Positions 21,406 to 34,284 of a stretch of 64,000 nt of DNA are shown here, in pieces (within the stretch, counting starts at the first letter, position 1; every line of letters begins with the position of its first letter). This DNA comes from Leucosporidium creatinivorum (Eukaryota; Basidiomycota; Microbotryomycetes; Leucosporidiales; Leucosporidiaceae): the NCBI GenBank assembly GCA_001600635.1, contig BCKL01000004.1:310001-374000 (forward strand), given 5' to 3'. Under the pieces are notes generated by a model that had not been told where the DNA came from, made no database searches, and saw only the letters and a program-made list of their open reading frames with translations. Made by a program: the position numbers and the translations under genes.

Positions 21406-24400
21406 CTAGGCTCCCAGCATCATCACCGCCGCCACCACGCTCAGCAGCACCACGCTCATGCCCGCCTTCACACCCTCAGCACCAGAAGCTGCCGGTCCTC
21501 CATCCGAGGGCGAGGCGTCCGAACCGGGCGAGCTGGACGTCTCGGTCTGCGTGACGATGGCTGCTTGGGCCGAGTCGGCTTGGTTCGAGTTGAATGATGA
21601 TGAGGATGAGGAAGTGGAGGTAGCGGCGGCGGTCGGTACGGCCGAGGCGGCGAAGACGGTGAAGGTGAAGCCTCTGCTCGGCGGAAGGAAGACGAGAAGA
21701 GAGAGAGAAGTCAGCGAGCTGTTCGCGTCCGGCACTCGCTCCCCAGACGTCACTTCAATCACTGAGCGAAGAGATTGACTCACCCTGCCACCTCCCCTCC
21801 GAGATCTCCCGCTCCAGCACTCGAGTCCGATACGGCAACCTTGGCCGCTCCCGGTCCAACAGCGCTGGCTGAGGCCTGCGCGTCGGGCACATATGCGCTA
21901 GCACTCGCGACAGGGTCGATAGTGACTTGAGCGACGCCAGTCGGAAGGTAGTCGGGAGTCGAGGAGGGTGCCGAGGCGAGGGGGGAGGACGAGTTGGTTC
22001 CCCTCGAGCCCGAGATCGAGGACGAGGAAGAAGAGGAGGAAGATGAAGAGGAAGAGCTGGTGCTGCTGGTGGAGGAGATTCCCGACGTGATCGAAGTGGC
22101 GAAGCCGACTGCTGGTGAGCCGTTGTGCGAGTAGTCGAAGACAGAGTAGACGGCCTGGAGGAGTGCGGGACGAGAGCGTCGGTGAGAGCGAGGCGATGCG
22201 AAGGCAAGCAAAACCAGGCGGAAGGAGGGAGGGGCAGAAACAAAGGTCAGCCCTCGACCTTTTTCGCCTCGCCCTCGCCGAGATCATCGCCGAGCTGGAG
22301 ATCTTGCTCACCTTCAAAAAGAGGTCGCCGACGATGGCGACCGTTTGGCCCTCGGCGTCATATTGGTCGATACCGAAGATTCCGAGGATGCACTTGTCGG
22401 TCGAGGAGGATGATGCGTCTGTAGCGCGGGCAGAGAAGGGTCAGCATCGGCTCAGCTCTTCTCGCGGCGAGGAGAAGCTCGTTTCCCGGCGGCGAGGGAA
22501 GCTCAACTCACACCCAAGGAACACATCCCTCAACGGGATCTGGAACTGCCTCCCACCAAAGCTCAACGCAATGCTCGAGAACGTCGAAGCGCAGGGCACA
22601 GTCCACTCTCCACTCGACCCCTTCTCGGTTCCTCCGAGCTTGCCGTAAAGAGCCTTGGCGGCGGCGCGAGGGATGTAGATGAGGGTCGTGCCCGTGTCGA
22701 TGGCGGCTTTGAAGGAGGTGCCGGGGACGAGGGCGCCGTTGATGGCGATGCCCTCGGAAGGGATCTCCCAGTAGCCTTGGGTTGAGACGGGGATGTAAGT
22801 GCTGTGGTGTAGTCGAGAGTAGAGTCGGTGGTAGAAAGAGATAAAGAAAGGCGGCGAGAAAGGTTCGAAGCGCGAAGACAGGGAAGAGCGAGGGGAGAAG
22901 GTCAGCGCCGAACTCAACTTCCGTCGCTCGCTCCAACCCCACGCTCGAGCTCAGACGACTCACAGCTCCCCCGTGTACTTCCCACTGTTGATGCACCCGA
23001 CGCACAGCTCTCCCCCTCCCACAGTGCCCGAGCTCTTCTTCGTCAAATCGCTCGCCCTCTGCAAATAAACGCTCACCATCTGCTGTCCCGCACCGAGCTG
23101 ACCCTGGGAGATCAAATTCTCAAACGGCGTCGGCGCACCACTAGTCGCAATCGTCGAGAAGCCCAATCCCATCAACCCATCGCAGGGCAGGGCTTCAATG
23201 ACCGCGGCAGTCTGGTCGGCGAGGGCAAAGATCTGCTTGGTGATGGTGTAGCCGCCGAGTTGGATCGTGTCCCGTGCGAGGTACCCTCGCGATGTGCCCG
23301 TGCCGTAGGTGATGTCCCAGGCGGCGGTGGAGGTTTCGATGGAGGAGGAGAGGGAGGTGGAGAAGTGGGTGTGCTTCGAGTTGGAGGTGGGGGAGGGGAT
23401 CCAGAGGCTGTAGTGAGAGTTGGAGGGAGTCGTTGTGATGAGCATGAGGGGAAGAGCGGGTCGGGCGAAAGGGAGAGGGGAAGGAGCGGCGGAGTCAGCG
23501 TGGAGTTAGTCGCCGAGCGGAGAGAACGAGAGCTTACTCGGCGGATCCGGTGTCAAAGTCAATGTCGAAGGACTGAGCCGGTGATCCTACGCCGAGGGTT
23601 CCGTAGTACATGGCATCGTGCCCTCCCGAGACTGATGAAACGACGAAAAGGTCAGCTCGGCGATGCTCGTCGAACCCGTCCCGCCTCGTCGCGAGCCGAT
23701 TAAAACAAGCGTAAGTACTCACAGTAGTCCTGCAACTCGATGCTACCCTTCTGCGCCCTCTTCTGCAATCCCTGGCCGTCACTCTCTGCCAACTCGAGCC
23801 CTCGGCGTTCCATCCCCCTCGCGATCTCGAGCACGCTCTCATGCCGTTTCCTGACCGTACTGTTGCCATGCAGCGACTCAAAGTTGATCTTGTAGTTCTT
23901 GGATCCTTTGGCGTACTTTGAGGAGGAACGAGTGAGGTCGTTGGTGAGGAAACTGAACAGCCGAGGAGGGACAACGGGTGACGGAAGGGAAGGGAGGTCA
24001 GTGCTGATAAAACGAGTTTGATGAGGTGAAAGAGCAGCGAGGGGGTGCCAAAGTATTGTGCTACAGCCTGCGTCCATCGCTGAGCGTGATCTGGTGCAGC
24101 GAACCCTCCAAGAGCTATCCCGAGGCGCGTCTCGCGCACGCGCCCCTTCAAGGTGATGCAGCTCTGCTGCTTGGGGGCGGCAGCCCAGTACAGCAGAGTG
24201 CGCTGCAGCACAATCTGCTCATACAGCTACCACTGCTCCCTGTACCCTCGTCCTGTCGCCTTCAAAGCCCTACTTCGGCGCTCGCTCCCCTCCTTCGCGT
24301 CCTTTCACTCGAATGCAGCTCGACTTACTCCTCATTGACTACACCGTCCAAGCTGGAAATGTCCAGCATACGCTTGCGGTTGAAGTGGTGCAGGCCGGGT

Positions 24401-24465
24401 TGAACATGGTTGGCGCTGGCGACAGAAACCAGGAGCGAGAGCGAGACGAAGGGGAGCGAGAGCAT
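21406..24465 (-). CDS. pepsin-type aspartic protease, secreted and probably GPI-anchored (yapsin-like)
   Basis: Eight exons in transcript order: 24329-24465, 23723-23952, 23538-23631, 22964-23407, 22512-22801, 22312-22418, 21784-22154, 21406-21673; 646 residues. It starts with a signal peptide (LPFVSLSLLVSVASA). A basic propeptide follows, with possible cleavage sites (KRAQKGSIELQDY just before the mature part). Catalytic motif 1 is DFDTGSADLWIP, split by an intron after SA; motif 2 is AAIDTGTTLIYIP. DAMYYGTLGVGSPAQ and DGLMGLGF are classical A1 landmarks. After the catalytic domain comes a ~200-residue Ser/Thr/Ala-rich region with an almost pure Ser tract, then a hydrophobic end (MSVVLLSVVAAVMMLGA) typical of GPI-attachment signals. 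It probably acts at the plasma membrane or wall. Intron 1 is long for this window (376 nt). Confidence 0.92.
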
Positions 24466-24740
24466 CGCTGAGGAGAGGGAGGAGCCGTCGAGGCTAGGAC
24501 CGAGACCGTAAAGGGAGACCGGTAATGAGCGACTAGGTGGAGATTAACGAGACTGAAGAAATGTAGCAAGCGGTAGAGCCTGAGCCAGCTTTCCCTTGCT
24601 CGTCTCCCCGCGCGAGCATCGACTTCGGCGCGCCCCGACCAACGCTCTTCGTCTCCCGCTTCTCACTCGTTTCATCTCGGCTCGGCTTTCAACGGGGGCG
24701 CCTGTAGGCCTCTACAGCACACCCACATCTCTACAGAAGC

Positions 24741-27700
24741 ATGTCGCGCACCTCCTCCAAGCGACCGCTCCCCACCGCCCCCTCCACCACCTCTCACACC
24801 TTCGCTCCCTCTCCGCTCGACGCCTTGCTGGCTCAAAACGGCCTAACACGCTATCATCTCGAACCACCGTCCTGGAGGGCGCCCTGGCTGCCTACACCGC
24901 TGCCACCGACTACAGCGCAAGCGACAAAGAACCAGGACAAGCGCACGCCGGTGGAGGATAAGGGAGGGGAATTGCAGGCTTGGCCACAGTTTTATCCGAC
25001 TTGTGATGGCCAGGAGGAGGATCAGTTGACGGAGCAGGCGGTCAAGGCGGGTTTCGCGGGCAAGACTGTGGTGCAGGTGCGTTGTCGTCTTGAGCTCGAA
25101 TCGTCTAGCTCGGAGCTGCTTCGATGGCTCGTTGAGCATTGCAGAGCGTCCGACTTTCAAGCAGAGAAGTAGCCCGCTAATCCCCGCTTTCCTGTCTGCC
25201 CTACACGCGCAGACGGAGACCTTCTCGGCCCATCAACTCATCTACGAGAAGCTCAAGTCCAATGACATCCTCAACAACCTCGCTCGACTCGCCGGTGCCG
25301 TCAAGAAACGACAAGAAAGCAGTGTACCAACCTACGAGTGCGTCACCACCATCCATCTCCTTGCTCTCGGTCGACCTCGGCTCTCAAAACTGACCATCTC
25401 TCATTCGCAGACCTCCAAATTTCCGCCTACCGAAACGTAACACCCTCTCCGACTCAAGACGAGAATCCTGGCTAGCAGATCTGGCCAACCCGGCGATCCC
25501 GCTGTCCAAGCTCTACTCGGTGATCCCTAATTCGGCCCGAGGGGTCGGCTTGTTGGACTTGATGTTCAATAGGAAGGTCGCGGTTGAACGAGCAGTGTGG
25601 TTCGTGAGAGCTAGTGGGGCTGCTGAGATCGTGAGTTGTAGATTGTGAAGCTCGAGAGGCTCGGCCGAAGGGAGTCGCGCCGAGCTTGGACTTCGCGACC
25701 GAGGAAGCTTGGACAGACAGCTGACTCCCCTCTCTTTGCTTTCCTTCCCTCCCCCCCGCGTCCTTTGCACCCTCCCTGCCTCCTCATCGCCTTGTCATCC
25801 TCTCCGTCCCCACCCGTCCTCTCAACCTCAACAGCAAGCCCTCTCCCGCACCCGCTCCCCCCACCTCTCCACCGCCATAACAACCTTCACCACCGAATGG
25901 ACCTCCCACGTCCAAGAATTCGTCCGGAAGCAATTAGTCGAGATCGCTGCAGATGCTCCGAGCTCGGCGCCTGGAGCCAGAAGAGTAGGGACGGCGACGA
26001 TGTTGGGCTTGCCGGCTGGAGCGACGGGAGGGACGGCAGTGGGGGGAGAGGGGAAGAAGGCAGTGTTGGTGGATGAGGAGTTGAGAAAAAGCTGGGCGAC
26101 CAAGTTCTCGTGGACGTGAGTTTGGTTCTCCGCTTCATTTCGCCCTTCCGCTTCTCGGCGCTGACTTTCGTCCCGTTTGAGCAGACTACAACTTCTCTCC
26201 TCCCTCTACGACGAAGCTCTCCTCTCACAAACCTCCTTTCTCCGCTTCCTCGTCCAGCAAATCGAATCCTCCGTCCCGTCGCAACTCCCTTTCGTCCTCT
26301 TCCTCGTCGAAGAGTACCTCGCCGAGTTCTTGCAGACGGAGCCACTGGCGGCGAGGATGGTCAGCGCGTGTTTGACGAGGGTGGGAGAGGTGAGTTCGTC
26401 GCTCTGGAGAAGAGGCCGAGCGGAGTTAATTCGGAGGATGAACAGCGCCGAGCCGAGCCGAGCTGACCCCTCGCTTCCCACAGCTCTCCCCACTCACCAC
26501 TCCCACCTCCTTCCAAACCTCCCTCCTCACAACCCTAACGACCCTCATCCGCTCCACCTTCCTCGCCCTCCCCGACGCCTTCGTCGCCTCCCCTCTCTGG
26601 TCCTCCCACCACCTTGTGCTCGAGAAGCTCTTGCTCGGTGTCGAGGAGCCAAAGTTGAGGGAGACGGTACTGGTGGACTTGGAGGAGCTGAGAGGGAGGC
26701 AGGAGGCCGCGGGGAGGGGAGCTGTCGCTTGTGGTGTAGTTGGTGAAGAGGGGGAGGGAGAGGAGGATGAGGCGGAGGAGTTGGAGACGATTCAAGTGGA
26801 TCGCTGTCCTGTTCCTTGTGACTCTGTACTATGCTGACCCCCTTCTCGTACGGTACAGATCCTCGACGCCCTCACCTTCCCCCTCTCCCTCCACGCCACT
26901 CACAAAGCCCTCTTCCGCCCCTCCCCACCCTCCCGTCGTCGTCGTCGTCCCCTCTCCTCGCCGATATCTCTCCTCCCCCTCCTCTTTACATGGTGCACCA
27001 CTCCCGACCGAGCAGGGCATCATCGCCGATTCGCCGTCGCCGGTTTGATCAGGCTCGAGTTGGAGGAGATGAGGAGCAGAGGGGAGGAGAGGAACGGTGG
27101 AGAGGTGGAGAGGGGTTTCGTTGAGTGGGTCGATGGGTTGGTGCTGCCTGGGGAGGAGGAGGAGGAGAAAGAGGAGGGAGAGGAGGAGGAAGAGGCGGGC
27201 GTTAAGGCCGAGAAGGGGAGTAAGAGGGAGGAGATGGTCGAGGGCGTGAGGAGGTTGCTGGAGGAGTTGTGTAGGAGTGGGGTAGTGGCGTTCTCGCTCT
27301 ACTTGCAGAGGATGATTGCGAGGGGGGAGACGGAGGAGAGAGGGGAGGGAGTGGTGAGTCGTCCCGTGCTCCGTTCCCGGCTCGTGCTTGGGTTCCTCGC
27401 CTAGCCATGCTAACTCAAGCTTTATAACAGACACCATCAATCCACCTCACGCTCCTCAAGACCGTGGCTCTCTATGAAGACGCTGGCAACCCTCTCGCTA
27501 AGCGCCGAGTCGCTTTGAGGTCGAGCCCAAGTTCCCGCGCCGAGACGGAGCGATTGGTACAAGGAGCCAAGAACGAGTTGTTCAAGCTAGTCCCTGGTAT
27601 CGCTGATGACAGCTGGCGAGGTGCGTCGTATCGTCTTGTCTTGCCTTGTCTCTTCGCTGACTTGACCTCTCGCTGGTCTCTATCAGCCCCCGCCGACTCC

Positions 27701-30700
27701 ACCTCCATCGTCGATCAAGACTGCACACCTCTCCTCTCCTCCCTCGTCCACCTCGCAAAGGACGGCACCCACCTCAACATCCAGCGACATGTCATCCTGT
27801 CGGGTCTCGCTCGTCTGATTCGTCCGAGCGGCGAGCATCTCGCTCTGTCGGTGGAGGAGAGTGCGGTGTTGACGCAGACGTTCATCGTCACTCGAGATTG
27901 GTGGGGACTGCTACAGGTGAGTCGCCTTAATGTGGAAAGAAAGGGAGCGTGGTAGAAGCTCGGACATGGAGCTGACAACTTCGCTTCGATTCGATTCGCA
28001 GTACACTCTCCTCCTTCTCCGTCAGTCTCCTTCCCGTGACCTCCTCATACACGCCCTCGACGTTCTCCAAGGCGACCTCGATACCTGGACGGCGATGGGC
28101 CAGCTCGGCGTGCTCGCTTCGGCCCTCTTCGACGCGCACAAGGTCCTCAAGAGCTCCGGAGTCAACGACAGGAGATTGATCGCACTTTTGAGGCAGCTCG
28201 GCGTAGCGGGTCATCTCGAGCAGCACGCCGTGACGCTGCTGGAGCAAGATTATCAGGAGTTGGTGCTGGTGAGTTTCAGCTCGCTCGGCGACGAGGAGAG
28301 CCGCAGGACAGCCCGCTAACCTCGCTCCGCCACAGTCTCTCTCCACCTCTCGACCCCAATCCCAAGGTCTCCCTCCCGGCCTCCCCGAACTCCAATCCCT
28401 CCTCGTCGACTCTTCACCCAGCGCCATCGCTCAACTCGGCACGACCCTCTGGTACCGATACCACTCGTACGAGAACTGGGGCATCGTAGCCTTCGACTCG
28501 GCCGTCCAACTCCTCTCCCACGTCTCCCCTTCGACAATCGCCACTTTCCTCCGCGAGATCAACGAGCGCTTGCCGACGGGATTGGAGGCCCAGATCGCCA
28601 AGTGGGTTAAGGGGTTGCAGGTCGGGGTGCTGGTGAGCACGTTTGGAAGCGTACTAGGAGTGAGGCTGGCGAGTTTGCTGGGCGACTTGGTGACGGAGGG
28701 AGTGTTGAGCGCGTCGGGAGCAGTCACGATGGTGCTCCTTCCTGCGTGGAAGAGCTTGCTCGTCGAGGCTACCAGTCAAGCCGCGACGTCGACCTCCGTC
28801 TCGACCGACACGCCCACGCTCGATCCGACCCTCCTTCAAGCCCTCGAAACCATCTCCTCCGTCTTCGGCTCTCTTCTCGGCGGTCCCGCCAGTCATTCGA
28901 CCACCGGCACCAACGGCACTCTCACACCCTTCCTCCTCGTCACTCGCCAACGCTCCTCCTCACACCGCATGTCGCTCTACACCCACTCCTCTCTCGCCGA
29001 CATCGGCCGCTGCATCGCGCTCCTCGTCGTCCAGCTCGAGGTCTGGACGGCCTTGGGACATACCGAGCGTGCGCAGGCGACGGCGACGCTCATTCAGCAG
29101 GCCACCGCTTGCCCTTCGTTCCAAATGGCGGTCGCTAGGGATCCTCAGACGCTCGCGACCTCGATGCTCGACTCGGCTTTCGTTACCAGCATCCCCAGCA
29201 TTGTCGTGTACAGGCCCAAGCTACTCGCGGCGCTGCTATTGACCCTCAAGGACGGCAATACTGGTGAGTTGGTCATGTATTTGCGTGACGCAGCGGCTCG
29301 AGCTGACCGCTTTCTCGCTTTCAGCCACGCCCGCCAACCTCGTCTCGACCGAAGACTGGGATCTCTTCCTCTCGGGATTGACCATGTGGCGACTCGCCGT
29401 CTCCAAGGTCGAAGTGCAGGCCTGCCTCGAGCGACTGGATCTCGACAACTCGCTGCAGGACGCCGAGAAGGCCGAAGCGCTTCACACGCTCTCTCGCCAC
29501 TTTCTCGACCGCGTCTGCTCGGGCGAGGGCCATACCTACCTCGGAGAGCAAGTCGTCAGGTGCTATCACGGACCCGCGTCGGATGAGGTGAGCTTTCTCG
29601 CTCTTCGTTGACGATGTCCGAGCTAATCTTCGCTCCTACAGCTCGTCAGCGTCGCCTTCACTCGTCTCGCCGAAGCCGTCGACGGCCTGTCGCCCACCGC
29701 CTCCCCCGAACGACGCACTCACTCGCTCACCACTCTTCGCTGCACCGGCCGAGTCCTCAACACACTCCTCCAGTCCGCCACGGCTTCCTCCCGCGCCGAG
29801 CCGCTCAACCTCCTCCTCACCGCCATCAAGGGCTGCCTCGATGGACTCGTCGAGGGCGAAGCGCAACCTGCGAGGGAGGCTGTCCTTCATGCGGCGCATC
29901 TGCTCGGAATCGCTCTTCGATGCTCGTCCAAGCCGACTTCGGCGGAGACGGCTGAGTTGTTCAAGGCATGCTTGATTCTCTGCGCCAAGCTCGCTGCTGT
30001 GGGTTGAATCTGCGTACTCTTTGTCGCTCTCGCTGACCTTGGACCCCTCGCAGAGCCTCGCCAAGGATCGCTGGCAAGAGTCGGACCTCTCCTCCGTCCT
30101 CCTCGACACCTGCTCCCACCTCCTCTTCGGTCTCACCGACATGGCGCCTACCGCTCGCCTCCCTTCCCTCCAAACCCTCCTTTCCTCGGACCTCGAGATT
30201 GACGCCCTCCCCGACTCGACCCTCTCTCGGCTCACTCGTTTGTTCGGCCCTTCCTCCTCGCTACTCCCGACCCTCGCCAATCCGTGGGAGCTCATCGAGC
30301 ACACCGACGGAGGAGCACCTGGAGCAGCAGGCGCCGGCGTCTCGACCATCGCTCCCTCAACCACTCGCTCCAACATCGGCCCCATCGACCTCGCCCTCTT
30401 CGACGCTCGAGTCGTTCAAATCATCCCCAAGTTTACCCCTCTCGACGCTCAGAGCACCGCTTCCTCCAGCAATGGACAGACGGGAGCAGCTTCGACCGCA
30501 GGGACGGGCATGAGCGAGCGAGGAAGGCAGGGCAACTTTGACTTTGAGACGCCATGCGTGGGGCTCAGCGTCGCGGCGAGGGACCACAGGAGGACTCTCA
30601 CCGGCGCGAGGAATCACAACCTCGCTCGCTACGACCCTCAGGCCAAGACGAGGAAGGCGCCCACTCCGAGCTCGACGACCGAGCTCATCATCGAGGATGA

Positions 30701-30872
30701 GCCGGTGGTGACGACGTCCAAGGGAGGCGTCAAGAGGAAGGAGCATCCCGAGGTGGTGGTGATTGATAGTGATGATGATAATGCGCCGTTGGCGACGAAG
30801 CCGGCCGCCAAGAAGGGAAACACGAGCGGCAAGACGACCAAGGGTGCAGCGAGGAAGAAGCCCAAGACTTGA
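24741..30872 (+). CDS. MED12: Mediator complex subunit 12 (Srb8)
   Basis: Kinase-module subunit of Mediator that links Cyclin C-Cdk8 to the core and mainly restrains Pol II transcription. Fourteen exons: 24741-25076, 25213-25337, 25411-25630, 25835-26115, 26185-26389, 26484-26795, 26859-27353, 27431-27620, 27687-27916, 28002-28268, 28336-29263, 29325-29587, 29642-29998, 30054-30872; 1675 residues. Diagnostic N-terminal block: QFYPTCDGQEEDQLTEQAV, GFAGKTVVQTETFSAHQLIY, EKLKSNDILNNLARLAGAV, then PPNFRLPKRNTLSDSRRESW, LADLANPAIPLSKL and ERAVWFVR (Med12 domain). Near residue 530, FTWCTTPDRAGHHRRFAVAG is the LCEWAV-type domain signature. The Arg/Glu-rich stretches around it are low complexity. The C-terminus is Lys-rich with VVVIDSDDDN. 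All intron phases agree, so the model is complete. Confidence 0.95.
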
Positions 30873-31102
30873 TGATGTGTAGTGCTGTTAGCTTCGTTTC
30901 GCAATTCGCATGTTGTTTGTACTCGAGTTCGAGTTGTGAGAAGCGAGGTTAGCTGCGAGAGAGCTCGCTAGTGAAACGTCGTCGAGTCGAGCGAGCGTCG
31001 AGATCATATCGCGCTCTTCTGCTCGCTAGTTCAAATTGTCGGATTAGGGGATCTGCGAGGGTACCATGACACAGAAAAGAAACAATCAAATAATCTCGCG
31101 TG

Positions 31103-32267
31103 CTACTCGTCTCGCTCCCAGTATGGAAGCCCCTGCAGAAGGGAAACGGTCAGCGCGGTGGACGCCGGCCGAGCGCCGAGATCGTTGGGCGCCGATCCCA
31201 GACCCTACAGCTCCTCGCTCGTCGAGAGAACCTGCTCACCAGTTCCCTGACACGCCTCTCTTCCTGTTGGCCCTCGCTCTCGATGAAGTCGAGCCTAACG
31301 AGGCCGTGAGTCGGCAGTCCGGGATCGCTGGAGAGCGAGTTCTTGAGCGTCCGCTCCCATTGGGGGTTGAGCTTGGTGGACTCGAGGGGCGCATAGATCC
31401 AGGTGTCTTTGTTGTGGACGCTGACATCGGTGAAAGCTAGTGAGTGGAAGGGCGCGGCGGAAGGGACGAAGAGGGAAGGCCGAAGGAGACGGTGGGAGAA
31501 GCGGGAGAGCGCAAGAGTCAGCGAGCCAGTAGCCGGAGCGGAATCTAAAACTTACTGCAGCTTGCCTGCTTGCCTTTGGGGTCGGTAGCGATGAAGCACG
31601 TCGTCGCCGACAAGGTCTCTCCCCTCCGGTCTTCCAGCTGTCGCCGAAGTCCGCCTGTGAGATCCTCCTCCTGGGGCATCCCTTGCGCGAGAGCCTGCTT
31701 GGACAGATGCTTTCGTCGATTCATCTCCTCCTCGATGCTGAGAACGTCGGCCTGAAGGAGTTTGAAGCTCTGACGAAGCGACGGCGCCTCTGCGTTGTGT
31801 TGGAAACGGAGAGCGAGGTAGTGCGTCCGATTCAGAGGGACACGGCCTAGTTCGAAAGCGGAGCGCCATGCAATCATGGCCACTTCCGCTGCCACAGACT
31901 TGGCGTACTTCTCGAAGGTGTCGGAGAAGGGAGCGGCGTAGGGCTCGGCGATGGCGCGAGCTTCTAGGTTTGAGGACTGCAGAGCCCATGCTCGGCAGTC
32001 TGATTTGTGCGAAGGATAGGCTGCGACCTATTGTGTAAAGCCGGGTCAGGCTGTGGTCGTGTGCCCTCTGAATCCCTTCGGCGCACTTGGCACTCCCTCG
32101 AGCAGCTGCGAAAAAAGGCGAAGGTCAGCTCGCGATTCGGCCGAGGCAAGCAATGAGCAGATCACTCACTACACAGCCTGAGAGCACCGAGAGCAGATTT
32201 TCGCCGCTCCTTCACTTCCGCACTGAGAACACGCGACGTCCGCTCCAGGAATGCGAGGCGCGGGCAT
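31103..32267 (-). CDS. MYND zinc-finger protein, paralogue 1
   Basis: Exons in transcript order: 32170-32267, 32087-32105, 31556-32027, 31240-31436, 31103-31132; 271 residues. The finger sits at the extreme N-terminus: CSQC, CSRC, YCSREC and HKSDC give the eight MYND ligands (C-x2-C, C-x2-C, C-x3-C, H-x3-C). The third pair is encoded in a 19-nt exon. MYND fingers are protein-interaction modules, found with SET domains or in ankyrin and other scaffolds. No SET motif follows here. The remainder (a helical middle with HYLALRFQHNAEAPSLRQSF and a C-terminal LNPQWERTLKNSL block) matches no domain I know but is shared with the two neighbouring paralogues. The last exon encodes only GLPYWERDE. Confidence 0.8.
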
Positions 32268-32848
32268 TGCTGGATGAGGGCGTAGATGGAGAGGGCGTGT
32301 AGCGAGAGTGTTCGAATGTGTGTAGTCTGCTACACTGCGCTGTGTCGAGACGAGGAAGACGAGTTGCAAGCAGCGAGAAGCGGGAGAAAGAAAGCAGCGC
32401 TCGCGGTTCGAGCTCCAACTCCGCGGTGCTGTAGGGCAGTGGGTAGTGGAGTTGAGGTGTACAGAGAGTGAAAGGGCTCGATTAAGCTACCTCTGCTCTC
32501 TTGAACTCTGTAGAGCTGTTCTCGGTCGCTCGCCTCCTTTTCGAAAGTCGCCGAGCACTTCGCTCTTCGTCCTCCGGCTCTCGCGCTTGCCGTGGACGTT
32601 TCAAAAGTATCGAAGACCTATGTAGAGCTCTCTCTAGCTCTCTGGCTTCGAGACTCAGGTATCAAGGCAGCAGCGTTCATTCCCTAAGCTCGGCGCCGAG
32701 CTCCAGCGTTCCCCCTAAGCAGCGAGCCTGCAGCTCGTCAGCGTCTGTGCAGGTTCACTAATAGAATTCTGGAGGTGAAAGAAGGGCAAGACCCACTCAC
32801 CTTCTTCCTTACTTCCTTGCGCTCGAGACCCTCCTTCGGCTACGTCCT
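32268..32848. other. spacer between MYND paralogues 1 and 2
   Basis: About 580 bp containing the 5' region of paralogue 1 and the 3' end of paralogue 2. No gene recognised. CT/AG-rich short repeats (agctctctctagctctctgg near 32630) are present. Confidence 0.35.
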
Positions 32849-33876
32849 TCAAGCCTGAGCGCTTCGGAGGGAGATCCCGCACATTCGAAGCAAGCGTTCC
32901 CTACCGAGCCTATGCACTTCCTTCTCTCCCACAACCGCAGCGTGATCTGTTTGCGAATGCGGGTAGTCGAGGGGGTGGACCTCGGCGAAGGAGTCGCGCA
33001 AAGTAGCGAGCCAGTCCTCGTTGAGGGGGATCTCCTCGATGGGAATATAATAGTGGCTCTTGAGTATCCATCGACGGCCGACTGAAGGAATCGCAGTGCT
33101 CAGCGAACTTCCCGGCAAGACCGAGAAGGGAGAACTTGAAGGGCAGCTCACCGAGATTGTAGTAGGCCATCTTGGTCTTCGTGTAGACCTTGATCAGTGA
33201 GACACCAAACAGGACTTCTCCCTCTTCTCCTCCTGCTGAGAACCGACCTGCCTCGTTGGCCATCTGCGACCGAAGGTTGGCGCAGAACTCTTCGTCGCCA
33301 TTGTTGAGGGCCGGGTCGGAGAAGGTGGCGGCGAACGATCGCACCTCTCCCTTGCGCAGCTCAAATCGAGCACGGAGGGGAGAAGCACGCTCCTTGTACT
33401 CGAGCTCCAGGTACAGGTAATGAGTGAGAGCGAGTGAATTGGAACGACCGAGGCGCAGGGCCGAGCGAAGGGCGAGCCAGGAGATCTTGCGGTCGATGTC
33501 GCCTCTCAGCCACTGGTGCAGGTCGTCTTGCATCATCGTCAAATGTGGCTTGGAGAGTCCCAAGCTCTCGGCGCGGTCGGCTGAGGTCTTGCAGGCGGCG
33601 CAGGCGAGGCGGTGCTTCTTCCAGTCAAGCTTCTGTGGTATAAGAGCACGTCAATTGTCTGCAGCACAGATCGGAGTCTTCTAATCTTACTTGACAGGTC
33701 GAAGAGCAGCTGTGAGAGATGGTACGGGTCAGCTTGCTATCTTCTTGCTTGTCCGAGGTCGTCGCCGAGCAAGCTCACTAGCCCGAGCCGCGACAGCGAG
33801 AGCATAGCTTGACGCCTCCTTCTACTTTGGTATCTCCCTTCCCACACCAGCTGCAGGTAAGCTCGTATCCTGTCAT
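32849..33876 (-). CDS. MYND zinc-finger protein, paralogue 2
   Basis: Exons in transcript order: 33779-33876, 33691-33709, 33152-33632, 32849-33081; 276 residues. The N-terminal finger is CSWC, CSRC, YCSSTC, then WKKHRLAC. Exon 1 is 98 nt and exon 2 is 19 nt, exactly as in paralogue 1, and the junction phases are identical (2, 0, 1). The middle part (WLALRSALRLGRSNSLALTH, YLYLELEY, RARFELRKGEV) aligns with the other paralogues. It is followed by a C-terminal exon with IPIEEIPLNEDWLATLRDSF. No enzymatic motif is visible. The tandem position and conserved exon structure point to local duplication. The function is unknown. Confidence 0.82.
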
Positions 33877-34284
33877 GGGGTCGAGCGTCGCGCAAGGGAA
33901 GGAAGTCGATCCGAGCGGTGAAGGGTGCGGGAGCAGGCGCTAGCAGTTGGGCAGTGGATCAGTCTCTGTGTTTGTCTATAGGTACTAGGAAGAGAGAGCT
34001 CACCGCGAGCGATTTGAGACCCCGCTTGCAAACGGCGTGCTCAACGAGTGAAGACGAGTTCCGAAGCTGTAACGACCCGGGCGATGGTTTGAGTAGACGT
34101 GGATAGCTTGGAGATTTTTACTCTGCTCCCTCGAGTAGTCCCGTCGAGACGAAGAGGTGGCGAAGCGAGCGACGAGGTGGTGGGAAAAGGACAAGGGGCT
34201 TTGATTCGAGTCGCTCGCTCATAGCTCGGGGGTCGTAAACTGTTGGAGGAGGCTGTGAGATGAGTGGACTATCCCCTCTTGTAG
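33877..34284. other. spacer between MYND paralogues 2 and 3
   Basis: About 400 bp, presumably the promoter of paralogue 2 and the 3' region of paralogue 3; no further gene recognised. Confidence 0.35.

Noticed and set aside
21980-22090. Ser-codon tract as a microsatellite or mobile-element feature
   Set aside because: It is part of the Ser/Thr-rich stalk of the aspartic protease, common in GPI proteins.
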